A stretch of 64,000 nucleotides of DNA from Hypomesus transpacificus (Eukaryota > Chordata > Actinopteri > Osmeriformes > Osmeridae), in NCBI RefSeq assembly GCF_021917145.1, contig NC_061077.1, forward strand, positions 9,660,083-9,724,082. Direction: 5' to 3'. Within the stretch, counting starts at the first letter, position 1; each line of letters opens with the position of its first letter. The translations under genes were made by a program, and so were the position numbers. Shown piece by piece: positions 16,300 to 28,735 of the stretch. The notes under the pieces are model-generated. The model searched no databases. It saw only the letters and a list, made by a program, of their open reading frames with translations, and was not told the DNA's origin.

Positions 16300-17360
16300 C
16301 ATATTTATAAATGCTCTCTGCGCTATGCAAACACACACCACATACTGCCAACAGAAAAGGCCACAAAAAATCCGTCCTTGAACCCAGCTCGGTAGTAGCT
16401 GTCCAAGAGTGATGTCATTCTTTGCACTGCACACTTTGTTTCAGTACTTTGTTCTTTCAGAGAAAAAAAAGACCCAGACTTCTCCCCTCCTTTGTTGTTA
16501 AAGTGGCTCTGCGATTTTAGGACTAAACTAATAAATTCTTTCATTTTCAAGCTGGAGAAAAATAAACGGTGCAGTCTAATTCCTTTGAGGCGGCTGTCTG
16601 CTTTGATTGGAACAGACGAAAAAGGTGAACTCACCCATGAACCACTTAAGTTATAACCAACTGAACTGGAAATTAATCAGTTTTATCTTTGACTCCCCTT
16701 TAAGCCCTGCTAAGCAGTGTTACACCTGATGTGTTGAGTAAGCATGGAAAGAGAGCTGGTAGTGGAACCTACTACACCATCTCTGGAGACCATCCATTAG
16801 CTACACTGTAAGGCCAGTAAAGCAAGCTAGATGTTCCATATGCGAGTAGGCCCCAAATAGTTCTTGACTAGACAATGTTGCTTCTGGCAATATTACAGTA
16901 GTACATTCAAGTATCTTTCATAATCCAGAGAAAACTCAAATTAAAAGCTTGATGTATGGAAGCATTTCAGTGACATGTTTAGAATTTTTAAAGGCATTGA
17001 ATACTTAATATTGAAATATAAACACCCACCAAATGTGTTGGTTTTGAATTCACCTCTTTAAAATTTAAATGTGAATTTATTTTAATATATATATATATAT
17101 ACAATTAAAAAATCTGATCCAAAAATTCAAGGTTCGGAAATTTAGGTTGCTCAAAATCAAACAAGAAAATTCAGATCCCAGACATATTATCCAAAAAATA
17201 AAGCTTCAGAAATTATAATAGAACAAAATTCAGTCTGCTCTCTAATTTCGAAAGGTCAAATTCAGATCCCAATAATTTGAGCTGAATGAAATTGATCCCA
17301 AACCCTAATCTATTACGTAGTTTAACAAAGTAGTCTCACCAAAAAACTTGTCACAGGACA
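16300..17360. other. cdk11-mmp23 convergent intergenic region
   Basis: AT-rich, with no coding exon seen. It holds a short (AT)n run at about 17084-17101. From about 17104 to 17290 there is a loosely repeated phrase (ATTCAGATCCCA and relatives at about 17170 and 17262, with a weaker copy at about 17115). TTTATT at 17365-17370 and 17076-17081 read as AATAAA on the minus strand and are candidate ends for mmp23. Confidence 0.5.
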
Positions 17361-17364
17361 AGTG

Positions 17365-17370
17365 TTTATT
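17365..17370 (-). promoter_or_regulatory. mmp23: Candidate mmp23 polyadenylation signal
   Basis: AATAAA on the minus strand about 200 bases past the mmp23 stop codon. A second one lies at 17076-17081. The choice between them is inference. Confidence 0.4.
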
Positions 17371-17565
17371 GTGCATGCACAAAAACACTTACAAAACCAC
17401 ATATAGGGAGGAGAAACAGATGTTGGGATGTTTGAAACAGAACATACATACATTTAAATATGTGCCCAAGAGAATGAGGTCCCTGTTTGACCAAGCAAGA
17501 TGTGTATGTTTCCTCGGTGCTAATACCTAGTGCTTCTCTGCAGATAGCGTGGCCCATCGCCCCCC

Positions 17566-20500
17566 TCAGAAGCGAACACGTACCCTCCAGGAGTAGTTGG
17601 TGAGGACTTTATTCTTTTTCCTTACAATGCAGGTGTAAGTACCCTCGTTGATAGCGTTAGCCACTATGCTGATGTGGTCATCCTTTAGGGAGATGTAGCC
17701 AGGATGGGAGTACTGCAGAAGCTCATCATCCTTGTACCAGCTGCTCAAAACCAGGGAAACATGTTTACAGTCACTTTTCTTCTGCAAACATTACCTAATG
17801 AGGCATGTGACCTCTAGAACTTGGCCACGTAACCACACAATCTATTATTGACTGCAGTTGCTTTCGACCTCCTCTAAACACAAGTCGATACGGTGGTTGT
17901 TTCTACATAATTTGAGACACCGGATGAACAAATGCATACTCACTATACTTTGCCTCTCTTGGCTGCAATTTTCTTCCCACAGCGGAAGGTGAGCTTCTTG
18001 CCCTCTGCAACCAGCTTGTGTTTGGTCCTTGGTGGGGTGGGGGTGGGGGCCACAGTGGGGAAGGGAAACTCTAAAAGTAGTGGACAGAATTGGTCAAGTC
18101 TGAGGAGATAGACTCTAGACACATTCCAACTATCAACCCTCTCATTCTTTTCATGACCTATGTGGGTATTTTGTACACAGTAAATCTTAAAGGTCCCTTA
18201 TTACTGAGAGTACTTTTACAATATCCCTAACATTAAATCAAAAGGAAACAACTCCTAAATGTTAAGTGTGCTTTACCCAAATCATAAAACTAGTCTATCA
18301 ATATATTCCGGATTTGGTTTGACAGAAGTACAAAACTAAGCCTATTGGCAACTTAGCTGGAGGTCTGTTAAAAACAGTTGCTTTTGTTAAGGCCGCAAAA
18401 ATCCCAAATTGACCTTCCGCGTCTCTAGTCCTCAACCCACAGTCTTAAATTCCAGCGGTTTGGAGTCACTCAGGAATTTTCCACAGCCGTACAATGTCTC
18501 CCAATCAACAATGAGGAACAGATTATTCAAAGGCAGGAATTGTATTGTATTATATCCTCTCCCTTCTCCACACTCGCCACTATTACACACAAATATCCAA
18601 TGGACCCTGAACAATATATTACTTCAATGGTTAGGAATCATGTTATGAAATAAGAGGCAGCCCCTGTGCATTTGCCTGTAGAGTCTCTGGCTGTAAAGCA
18701 ATAAAATAAACCCATACTCATCAAGGGTCAGATTTATTCCCCTATATATAGCTGTTGGCTCATATTGTTGCATTGGAAAACAGTTCAGAACAGTTCCTAT
18801 TAGTTCTCCAACACCAGTAGCTGTGAGAGTTCAATTTTTCCTCTGGACTTTTGTACTCTTACCGTAACAGAAATCACAGCTGGAAGGGCAGTGTTTCTGC
18901 ATGAGTTTGCGCTTGCTGTCGCAATAGCCTTTCCGCGCCCAGGCTGGACAGATAAATAATCTATCCAAACATCCTGGAGGAGAGGCGAGGAGGAGGGAAG
19001 ACAGGAACCAGGGAGAAAATTCTTAGTCTGCAGCAAAGGAATTGGAAACAGCAATCCGCCCCTTGCATCTGAACTGCAGTATGGAACTGTAAGATGGATT
19101 CAACAAATACTGATTAAGTTGTCTTTTGAATGTACCATAGAGTCGGTGCATGCCCCACACTTCATCTTGTGTGATGAGCTTGCGCCCTGTCAGAGTTGCA
19201 TTCAGGTGCATGATAGCGTTGGGGTTCAAGGAATGCATGAGGCCAAGGACATGGCCAATCTCATGAGCTGCCACATGGACCAGGTCTGTCAACCACACCC
19301 CTGCACAAACAACAAACATGTTTAGTCTGTGTTACTAGAGACATCTCAGCTGTGTAATGTTTGTCATGTATTCCCAAATCAAAACTGAAAGAAGTGAACA
19401 TCTTCCCTTTACACATACATGGATTAAAATACAAGAGTTGTAGTAAAATGTACGAACCTTTCTTCCAACTAAAACGCATGTTTCCAAGAATCCAATACTC
19501 ATTGTCATCAAAGTGGATCTCGCCAGTTTGGGGAAAGAAGGCATGGGCCAGTTCACCTGTGATGCCATCAAAACAATGGTGCAAGTAGGACTGCAGACAG
19601 TCTGTGTGGTTGATAGGGTAAAAGCCTGCCAGGAGAGAACTGTGCTTCAGAGCCAAGATGGGAAACACTCTTTCCAGCCTCTCTCATTCCACATACAGTA
19701 CGGTCGAGCGGTGATGAATTCCTATCCAAAGGACAAACTTCTTCTCTAATCCCCCAGAGGATGACAGTGATTTCTCTCACTTTCACCAAAAATGTATGCT
19801 GGAACAAGAGTCCCAGACCCTGAGTTCTGAACCCAAAGGGATGCGTAAGGCATGATTTAGTTCAAAATAGTTACACATGCTTGGAGGATGTCCAATTTTT
19901 GGGGGGTTTAAATACAGCCATGAATCATGCTGAACATTAGATAAGCCATAAAGTAGGGGTAGAAGACATTTCAGCCAGGATGGTGTTACACACAAACACA
20001 TTTTGCTGATGATATAGAAACACTACAGATGTTCTGAGGTAGGTGCACATTGTTTTTTGCGCTTACATTTACATTTAGTCATTTAGCAGACGCTCTTATC
20101 CAGAGCGACTTACAGTAAGTACAGGGACATTCCCCCGAGGCAAGTAGGGTGAAGTGCTTTGCCCAAGGACACAACGTCATTGGACGTGGCCGGGAATCAA
20201 ACCGGCAACCTTCTGATTAATAGCCCGATTCTCTAACCTCTCAGCCATCTGACCCTTCATACGTGCCCACCTATCTTGATGTCAGCATCTTGGTCAGCTG
20301 GTACTTCTCTGAAGCTGAAGGGGGAGACGTCACTCCACATACCGAAGGCCTTGGCGATGCCTCGACGTGTGTCACTGGCATTCATCAAGTTTGTTGGGAA
20401 AGACAGCAGCCTGCCCAGAAACAATGCCATCATCTAGTTAAACTGTCTTTTTTGGGGTTTTTTTTACCACAGGAATCAGATAAAAGCACGGTTCTCCATG

Positions 20501-23030
20501 CATCCATCTCAGTTCTCTATACAGAAATTGTCCAACAATGGTTCATTTCCCTTGACATTTTGTTATACTTGCTTCATTGTAAGGGGGACACATCTTTCTC
20601 TCTCTTTAACATAATTACTGATGCCGTTGTATATTTGATTTCAGAAGCATCTAAAGTATTTCACCATACTTGTATGTGAGCTTGAACTTGTCCCATGTCA
20701 GTTTCTCAGGGGTGAGGGTGTAGCGCTTGTTCCTGGAGAGATGGAGCACCTGCGAGCGGGCATCTTTACGAATCCCAATCAGCAACACACCAGAGGTGTG
20801 AGCTTCTTCCTTGGACAAAAAAATCTTTGATTAACTACATAGGATTTTGATCAACAAGACATGATGAAAAAGAAAAGGATAATGCAGTAGTTAGGGACAT
20901 TCAGTTCTGACTGATACAGATAGAAGTCAATAGAGTTAATGTGAACAACACAAAAATGAACAGAGGTTTCAACCTGCGTTAAAACTTAAAATCTGTAATC
21001 AGACGTAATATGTAGACCCATGATACTTTACCAACTAACTGTTAAAATTTGAATATCAGCTGTTTGTACCTTGAGTGACAATGATTCCTTCAAGATTCCA
21101 CTATGTTGGGGGTCCTTGTTTGATTTGACCACCCTGTGGATATTTAACTCTATTGTAATTCCAATGAGTAATGCACATAATGGTTGCAATCCCTGTGCCT
21201 TACTAATGTTACACATTACATTTTCATGTGAGGGCATTCCATCCCTTGGAAAAAGGAAGTGGTCAGCCGTAAAACTGCTTTCCAAACGTTAAGTATGATA
21301 CATTTAGCAGATATGTCTGATGTCGTCCTTTCTGGGAGGGGCAAGTAAGACTCCACAATAATAACACCTGGATTCTATTTTCCTTTTACAGCTTTAAAGG
21401 CTCAGCAATGTATGATTTGCGTTTTAGAAATATGTTGAGTGACGAAACATGAATCTGATAATTAAATGGGAAGATGTGAAATACTCTACACAATGTGACC
21501 AATTGGCAACATGAAAACAAATTGTTTAAACTATATATACATAAACATATACATATCTAACCGGAACCCAAAATAATTGCTATCTGGAAACCTTTTTTTT
21601 TTTTGTAGAGTGGTTTTGACCTTGAAAATGCTTCAAAACTCATTGTGTTTTAAAGTTATAGCTTGTAATTGTTAAACTAGTGATATGTTTTGAATTAAAC
21701 AATAATAAACCCAACAACCCATCATTAATACAACTAAATACTATGTATAGTATGTGTTATAATTCCAAAATCCACATTGTTCAATCTTTAAGAAAACAGG
21801 GAAAGTTTTTGCCAGTAGAATGAAGACTTCCTGTCTTACTGATAACAGCGTCAAGGAGACATACAGGCTATTACAACAGGGAAAGACATTCTAACAAAGA
21901 AGCCGGAGCAGACATTCCATTTCAGTTGGAGCAATGCAAGAACCCTCCATGTACCCTGGACCTAAATCATGATTTGTTGAAACGACATGTTGTTCTAAGC
22001 TGCAGCCTTGGCAAACTCTTGCTGTCTGTCTTCAAGTGTAGTACAAGTGTGCACTGAATATAACCATATGAAAATGATCGGAAGATATGGATTATTTCAC
22101 TCTGCTAACATCTAAAGTGTTGACTAACACCAGCAGTGTTCCTTTTACTCGTTGAGTATTAATATAGGTCCACTCTCATCATCATGAATACTCGTGGTGC
22201 TAAATTAAGACTTGCTTTTCAGGATTCAGATTTGAAATCAATAAAATGAATAGAAAACATTAAATGGGGTTGGTAATCACAAAACATTTCTTTAAATTAA
22301 TTTGATTTTATCCCCATTTGATCACAGGTGGGAAAGCTAATCAACTCTCCTGTATATGGCATACCTGGTCCTCCGGTATAGGAGACATCCATTACATTCA
22401 CCTGCAGAATATTTTCTATAATCTTAAAGTTTAAATGTTTACTGATCAGTACATAACCCACTATTTAATATTATAAGAGAATGATCCTTTTCACCTGCAG
22501 TTTAAATGACTGAATTGACAGAATTTGTACACTTCAACAATATTCCTAACCTGAAAGAATACCTACCTCATTCATCTAATTTAACACATATCTACATTTG
22601 AGCATTGTGTCATGATTGATAACTGCTACGTTTGAATGCTAGCCTATTGCATACTGAATTTATAATATATGCATTTTGTATACTTGTCAAAAATAAAGGA
22701 CAGTATGTTCGTTATATCACAATAAAGCAAAGTACAATTTAGACATCAAAAAATACATTTCTTTAAAAATATACTATTAATCCGTATGAAGCTTTTAATA
22801 ATCGTACGTTTGAACTATTCCATTAAGTCTTGGGGGCAGAGATAGAATGGTTTGTTTAAAGTTTCCGTTGCAGTATCAAAAGCGAAATGATCACACCATA
22901 CCTCTAATCTCCAGGTAGGAAATGCTGTGGTTTCTTGCATCCCTGCGAATATAATAGAGAGAACAGCCACAGCAAGGAGAGGAGCACTGAAGTCGCCCCT
23001 TGGTAAACTTCTGTATGTCTGACACACCAT
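17566..23030 (-). CDS. mmp23: Matrix metalloproteinase 23 (membrane-anchored, ShK and Ig domains)
   Basis: Eight minus-strand exons in transcript order: 23030-22902, 20809-20670, 20410-20271, 19625-19458, 19300-19136, 18973-18863, 18070-17944 and 17740-17566. They join in frame to 384 aa; human is about 390. A hydrophobic type II signal anchor lies at about residues 14-31. A furin site RNKR (69-72) comes directly before YTLTP, where human has RRRR. The zinc motif is HEIGHVLGLMH with H205, H209 and H215, and a Met turn (NAIMHLNATL) follows. A cysteine-rich ShK-like toxin-fold domain follows at about 248-284, then one Ig-like domain (285-384, FRCG to YTCIV) ending RVRVRF. Typical pro-peptide cysteine-switch and hemopexin domains are absent, as expected for MMP23. 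In mammals the pro-region holds the enzyme in the membrane, furin releases it, and the ShK domain blocks certain potassium channels. The exon 2 acceptor (CCAAG) is the least certain boundary. Confidence 0.95.
20063..20256 (-). mobile_element. tRNA-derived SINE in an mmp23 intron
   Basis: Read on the minus strand, a tRNA-like head contains an A-box-like TGGCTGAGAGGTTAGAG and a B-box-like GGTTTGATTCC. The head is followed by CTTGGGCAAAGCACTTCACC, TAAGTCGCTCTGGATAAGAG, CGTCTGCTAAATGAC and a short TAAATGTAAATG-type tail. This body and tail are very common in teleost SINEs. The element has the same orientation as mmp23, and its head begins about 15 bases inside the intron after the donor of the exon ending at 20271. 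Confidence 0.85.
20810..22901 (-). other. mmp23: mmp23 first intron
   Basis: A 2.1-kb AT-rich intron between the signal-anchor exon and the furin-site exon. No coding sequence or clear mobile element was recognised. Confidence 0.6.
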
Positions 23031-25535
23031 CTTTGCGATATCACCCTCCAGAAAAATTCCCTCAACGAAGACAGACTAAACTATTTCACCACCATCTATC
23101 CCCATGGATATTAAGGGACGTCCATTGCATGCTTTTACAGCACCTTAGAATCTTTGTTGCCGTTTGTGGACAACTTTGGTGGCAGTGCAGTCCAGAGGAC
23201 TGGTTTGTGGAATCTTTGGTCACCAGCTGCCTGCTGAAGGCTGCATCAAAGTTTGCAGCTTTCTATTCAACCCCCGGCCGCTGCACTATTCCGCACCGTC
23301 TGCCAAAAGGTTTCACATTACTTTGAATGAAGGTCAGAGCGTGACAAGTTTAAATGGAAAGGAAACCAGCCCTCGTACTAAGTTGTCTAATCTAAACAAT
23401 AAAATGAGACTCCATGTTTATTTATATTCATTAAATTAAAATGAAACATTAAACTTAAATTAAAACATTTGTGTCTAGGTTCAGTCGTTAGATTACGTTG
23501 GAAACATTTCATTCCTAAATATTAGAAAAATAAAAAAATCTTATTTAGCTACATTTATTTGTCCTTAATTTGAATTGGTAGCATGAAAACAAAATGTGTG
23601 AAATACAATTCTACAGTAAGGGAAATGGTAGGGCTTCATAGACCAATTATTTGTGTGTAAACATTCGGGATGTGCGCGCAATGTGGTTGCAGAAAACCGG
23701 GAAAGGATAGCATTTTAAATGGCAAAAGGACCACACGGATAATGCAAATAGTTATATTTGAAAAGACCAAAAAGGTCGAGGAGAACAGCCTTTGTAAGAG
23801 AAAAAGCGATTACCCATTGATCTGTCACATCAGAATTTTGATTTGGGTCACGAAAGTCTTGACATTTGAGTGAGAATGTCGCCCGTAGATAGTCGGTGTC
23901 TTCACGTCATGTAACAAAGTTCATAATTTTCCAGTTTTACGGTCAATTCAACATCTAAATAGTCGAGCAGGGCAGCTTTCAAGAGATATGGGAATTCTGC
24001 TTTTAGCATGGTCCGATTATTTTTGTGATTTGTTTAAAACTGGCAATCTGAGTGAGACTGCGTCCCCGTCCCCGTTACAATGTGTGCACAATATTGTATT
24101 TATTTCCATTCTACACCAGCAACGTCAGGGAGGACTGCCTAATGTAAATAGGAGCCTGATGAAGATAGCCAGCTTCTCTGATTTCTTTAACGGAGCCTGT
24201 TTCATTCGTCAATTGCCTGAGAAAGCGACCTCCGATAGTAACGTTAGCCAGGCTAGTTTTGCCCGATCACTTTGTCAGGCTATTTGAGGGTATCAGGGTC
24301 AAGTGACTTTTGTGCATTGACAAGTGAAACGTAAATGAATTTGTCCAAAGGCCAAGAGCCTTAAAAAGTTAATATCAATCCCTGCAATCCAGGTCAAGTG
24401 ACTTTTGTGCATTGACAAGTGAAACGTAAATGAATTTGTCCAAAGGCCAAGAGCCTTAAAAAGTTAATATCAATCCCTGCAATCCAGTGGCCAGAGATAT
24501 ATGATGACCTGATCGACCAGGAAGAAGTTTGTTTTTTTGCAACCGACATGCGCCTGCTTGACAGTTGTGTGACGTAGGGTGATAATTGGTCTATTGGATA
24601 AGGAGTGGTGCAAATGTAAATTGGATTGAATAACCTTGTGATACACTGAAGATGTTTGATTTGAAGTCCATTTGAAGTTAACATTTGAGATTGAAAAAAA
24701 TCCTAAAAAAGAATGAAAAGGAAATTTTAGCCCAATGATGATAACATTATAAAATAGTGCAGTCCCGTGAAAATTATACTTTAAATATTTCGCTACAAAA
24801 ATATTATTTGACAAATATTTCGTTACAAAATGCGGAACTAATGTCTTGGTTGCGAGCTTCCCACGGCCCAAAATCGAGCTGCACTAACAAGGACTGGAGT
24901 AAATGGCGCCCGTCAAGAGCAGGGTTAACTGTGGTCAGTCAGTGAAATACCTAGTTAAATTGACACGTAGCAGCCTCTCAGTCTGAGCAGGGTCAGCCCT
25001 GTGAATGGATGGTGGTCAAATTATTATGTTATATAATGGCGTGAACGAGTTTATTTGAAAGAGTTGTCATTAAAAAGGTACGGTCCAGGGTCGGACATAT
25101 AATTTTTTCCTCTCCACTTGATGATGCTAACTATTTAGCACTCTGGCTAGTTGTTAGGTTTAATCCTATAATCTCTGTTAGCTTTCTGGCTATTGTCAGG
25201 GTAGTACTACAATGCCATATTGAAAGTTATTTGACATTGTATATAAAAAAATATTTTCCCACGTGCATATATGGAGGCGCCAGGTACATTGCTATTTTAT
25301 AACGTAGGTTAACCGGTGAATTAATCGAAAGGAAGTTGGCTACACTTCTGTACCACTCTTATTTAGCTAACGACCTCCTTAATCAGCTTGTTTATCTCGC
25401 TTCGTTTTAATCCTAGTATTTGTTTTAATGTAGTATTCTGCTAAGGTATTATAGTTATGAAACTGGTTTCCATTGCATTCACCTTCAGTCTTGATGATCA
25501 AGAACATACATTTTTTGTTTTGTAAACTATTATTG
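23031..25535. other. mmp23-ubiad1 divergent intergenic region
   Basis: This stretch lies between the 5' end of mmp23 (-) and the ubiad1 side (+). Apart from the tandem duplication at 24297-24487, I see no gene or known repeat. Promoters for both genes are expected near its ends but none could be pinned to a motif. Confidence 0.5.
24297..24487. repeat. Perfect 95-bp tandem duplication
   Basis: The units 24297-24391 and 24392-24486 read identically from GGTCAAGTGACTTTTG to CTGCAATCCA. There are two copies and no mismatch was seen. A perfect duplication of unique-looking sequence suggests a recent event, or an assembly artefact. Confidence 0.9.
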
Positions 25536-26158
25536 TGTAAGGCTGGGTGTCACCCTGCCCCCCCCCCCCCTCCCCTACATATGCTAACATCTGGAGTTGC
25601 TAGACGGAGAATCTGCTTGATGGGTCTCACCTCATTGTGTAACTCGCATTGCTAGTCAAATCAGTCTGACCACATCTTGATTTACTGTCGCATTGCTAGT
25701 CAATCAATCAGACTACATAAGCAAGGGTCAAGATGTGGTGTGATTGGTTGTTCTTGGGTATAAAAGGAATTGTCAAACATTGTTCTGGGGATTACTCATC
25801 TCCTGAGGTCTTCTACTTAGCTCTGGCTTGTTTTACTCCTCCTTCCTCTCCTCTGCTTTCTCTCTGATTTACAACAATCATGGTAGAGTATGTAAGATTT
25901 AAAGCTGTCATTTTGTAACATGTTTGCCTTGTAATTGATTTCATTCATTTGCAATATTATAAAATATCTATTTAATTTAACTTTACTTTAGACCACTCTT
26001 GCTATGACTTAACCCACAGTCAAAAAACTGCAATCTTGGTATTACTTCCATTGGTATTGGCATAATTTGGTTAATGTTAATAAACTGTTCAGTTTACCCA
26101 TTGTCCTTCAAACATAGTGGAATTTGTTTTGTTTTTTTGGCCAATATTAAACCCCCTA
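25536..26158 (+). mobile_element. LTR-like dispersed repeat, copy A (probable solo LTR)
   Basis: About 620 bp homologous, end to end, with the reverse complement of 47378-47947. Both copies begin GTGTAAGGCTGGGTGTCA and share, in order, a C-rich run, CATTGTGTAACT, GATTGGTTGTTCT, TATAAAAGG, CATTGTTCTG, CATCTCCTGAG, AGCTCTGGCTTGT, AATCATGGTAG, TTTGTAACATGTTTGC and CTGTTCAGTTT. They end near CCCCTA. The TG start, an inverted CCAAT box (25743-25747), TATA box (25759-25767) and downstream AATAAA (26079-26084) fit an LTR with U3 and R. No internal retroelement coding sequence is adjacent. A target-site duplication could not be confirmed. Confidence 0.7.
25743..25767 (+). promoter_or_regulatory. CCAAT/TATA core promoter inside the LTR-like repeat
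   Basis: ATTGG (inverted CCAAT) at 25743-25747 lies 12 bases before TATAAAAGG at 25759-25767. Both are kept in copy B. A start site would be expected near 25790. A possible splice donor (TATGTAAGA) follows at 25892. An acceptor (AATTTTAG) at 26176-26178 opens the ubiad1 coding exon. Confidence 0.5.
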
Positions 26159-26240
26159 TAATTGTGTTCTAATTTTAGGTCCATGAAACATCGTCACGTT
26201 TTGGAGCACTGCTAGTTCTTCTGGTGACCCTGGCAGAGGT

Positions 26241-27514
26241 ATGGCAGAGGGGCAGAAACTCAGCAGGGCAGAAACATACATAATGGCTGGATCGAATGGA
26301 CACAATGGGACGAGAAAAGCAGGCTTGAATGATACAGCAGAGCACCATACTTCCAACCACAGAATCTCAGGGATGACCCGTGTCACTTCCAGCATGAGAA
26401 ACAAGTGTGCTGCCTATGTGCTGGCCCTGCGACCTTGGAGTTTCAGTTCCTCACTTACCCCGGTGGCACTGGGCAGTGCCCTGGCCTACAAGCTAGATGG
26501 CTCTGTTGACTTGGTGATCCTGATGGTGTGTGCTTTGGCGGTGTTAGTAGTGCATGGTGCAGGGAACCTGGTAAACACATACTATGACTTCTCCAAAGGG
26601 ATTGACCACAAGAAGAGCGATGATCGGACTCTGGTGGATGAAATTCTGGCCCCACAGGATGTAGTCATGTTTGGAGCTGTGCTGTACTCGGTGGGGTGCT
26701 TGTGTGCCACTCTGCTGTACTTTCTCTCTACTTTGCGTCTGGAGCATCTAGCGCTCATCTACTTTGGAGGGCTCTCCAGCTCTTTCCTTTACACAGGAGG
26801 TAGGTCAAATAGTACAGCGTACACACTGTAATGTAGGCAGAGTACTACTGTCATTTCTGAATTAATACTATACAGTTGATACAGTCACATAATATAGTCG
26901 ACCAAAACACATTTCACTTGATGAGTTGTTTCTCACAAGGATTGTGCATTATTTGTCAATTACACCATATACATGTTTTTGAATTTGTTTATGCCATTGG
27001 ACATGTTTGTTTGCACTTGTTTGCAGGCATCGGTCTAAAGTATGTGGCCCTCGGAGACATTGTGATCCTGATTACGTTTGGCCCGCTGGCGGTCATGTTT
27101 GCCCACGCTGTGCAGGTGGGCTATCTGTCGGTCCTGCCACTGGTCTATGCCGTCCCTCTGGCTCTCAACACTGAGGCTATCCTTCACAGCAACAACACTA
27201 GAGACATGGACTCTGATAAACAAGCAGGCATTGTCACACTGGCCATCCTCATTGGCCCCACACTCTCCTACATACTGTACAACCTTTTGCTGTTTGTCCC
27301 TTACGTGCTCTTTTGCATTCTGGCCACGCGCTACACCATCAGCATGGCCCTGCCTCTGCTCACTCTGCCCATGGCCTTCCCCCTGGAGAGGCAGTTCCGC
27401 AGCCAATGCTATTCCAAGATACCACAGAAGACAGCCAAGCTCAATCTCCTAATGGGACTTTTCTATGTCTTTGGGATTATTCTAGCACCTCAAGGCAGTT
27501 TACCTTTACTGTGA
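26241..27514 (+). CDS. ubiad1: UbiA prenyltransferase domain-containing protein 1
   Basis: Two coding exons, 26241-26799 and 27027-27514, join in frame (G|GC) to 348 aa; human is 338. This multi-pass ER/Golgi membrane enzyme transfers a geranylgeranyl chain to menadione to make menaquinone-4 (vitamin K2). It also takes part in sterol-regulated HMG-CoA reductase turnover. The conserved [20 protein letters not shown] opens the UbiA domain near residue 55. The first Asp-rich motif is [11 protein letters not shown] (N112, D116, D122). The second is NNTRDMDSD (N242, D246, D250). The C-terminus [14 protein letters not shown] matches the family. The ATG at 26241 is the first in frame; residues 1-50 are poorly conserved, and M15 (26283) is an alternative start. 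The coding exon begins 20 bases after the end of the LTR-like repeat. Confidence 0.96.
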
Positions 27515-27551
27515 TATATTTATTGTTTGGGAGAGGGGCTGTTTTTGTTTT

Positions 27552-27557
27552 AATAAA
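27552..27557 (+). promoter_or_regulatory. ubiad1: Candidate ubiad1 polyadenylation signal
   Basis: AATAAA lies 38 bases after the ubiad1 stop codon and would give a very short 3' UTR. The AT-rich sequence that follows could also be transcribed. Confidence 0.5.
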
Positions 27558-27599
27558 GACTAGTTTATGTATGTCTTTATACTTGTAATGATTTACTAA

Positions 27600-28735
27600 A
27601 AGAGGAAGAGAAAAAAAAGGTTTAATTTATTGTATAATTTATAAACTTAAGATAAATGGACAACTTAGTTATGATCCTGTAATACTGAACTTATAAACAG
27701 ACGTTATTCTTTCAGTATTTCGCACAGAATACTTTTGTTGGTTTAAGATGGAGAAGTATTAGTCTCACATTTGTCTGCTTTACATGTGTACCCCATTGGA
27801 AGAACCATAGATTGCCATACATTGTTGCTTACTCAGACAGTGATGCCATTATCCAAAATGTCATGTCAACCAAATAATTATCTATAAATGGTACAGTACG
27901 CTTTACAAATGTGTTAATTGTTGACTTTCGTTGATGAATTGCATAACTTCATTGGATTCAAATTAAACATTTTTGGAAGATAATGGAGGCTACAGAGTCT
28001 ATATAATTGAGTGATACATCAGTCAAAGACCAATAAATAACTATTTGTTAACATTAACAATTAATCGTGTTAACTATTTTCTTTTCAGTGTGGTGAGTGG
28101 AAATATTTGAGACGTCGACGACTTGGCCGCTCAAACCGCTTTTACTGATGCATCTTTTCGTCAAATTGTTGAGTCATAAATATTTAAATCTTAGGCGAGA
28201 ATGGTGTATGTGAACATCATCGTCAGCAGGTGGTACTAAGTTACAACAAACGGCGGGATTCTAAGACGAACGCAATGTATGGTAACGTGAACGTCGTATT
28301 GATTAGTTTTTATTGCATACATTATGTAACTGTTAAGGATGACTGCGCACATTTTACCATTTAGAATGTGAAAATAATTACACTACTTTTGTGCACGTGT
28401 GCTTAGTTTCTTGCCACGTCGTTATTATTTGGTGCCTTTAATTCGCTCAATTACACCAAGAACGATATTTATTTGGGAAATACCAATCCCCCCCCAAAAT
28501 CGTGTAGTTAACCAATATGGTAGGCTTGACTAATTTACAATGACTAATATTTCCGTTTGTTGCTTCACAGGTTTGATACCACACTGGCGGTGCCAGACAG
28601 CAAATGATCAAGGCATGTCAAGTGACGCACTGCACTGCCTGAATTATGTGGGTGTGTTGCTTGTTGTTGGCTATGAGTGTGTGTGGCGGTCTCGAAGCAA
28701 GCTATCTTTGCTAGCCTGTTAGCTAACATCAAACA
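27600..28735. other. ubiad1-mib2 intergenic region
   Basis: AT-rich sequence grading into less AT-rich sequence from about 28100. No coding exon was recognised. The right end probably contains the mib2 promoter, but no core motif stands out. Confidence 0.4.

Noticed and set aside
20063..20256. tRNA gene suggested by A-box and B-box-like sequences
   Set aside because: The tRNA-like head is diverged and fused to a SINE body and tail, so it is a retroposon and not a functional tRNA.
23988..24287. 99-codon plus-strand frame in the mmp23-ubiad1 gap
   Set aside because: No recognisable domain, splice context or codon bias.
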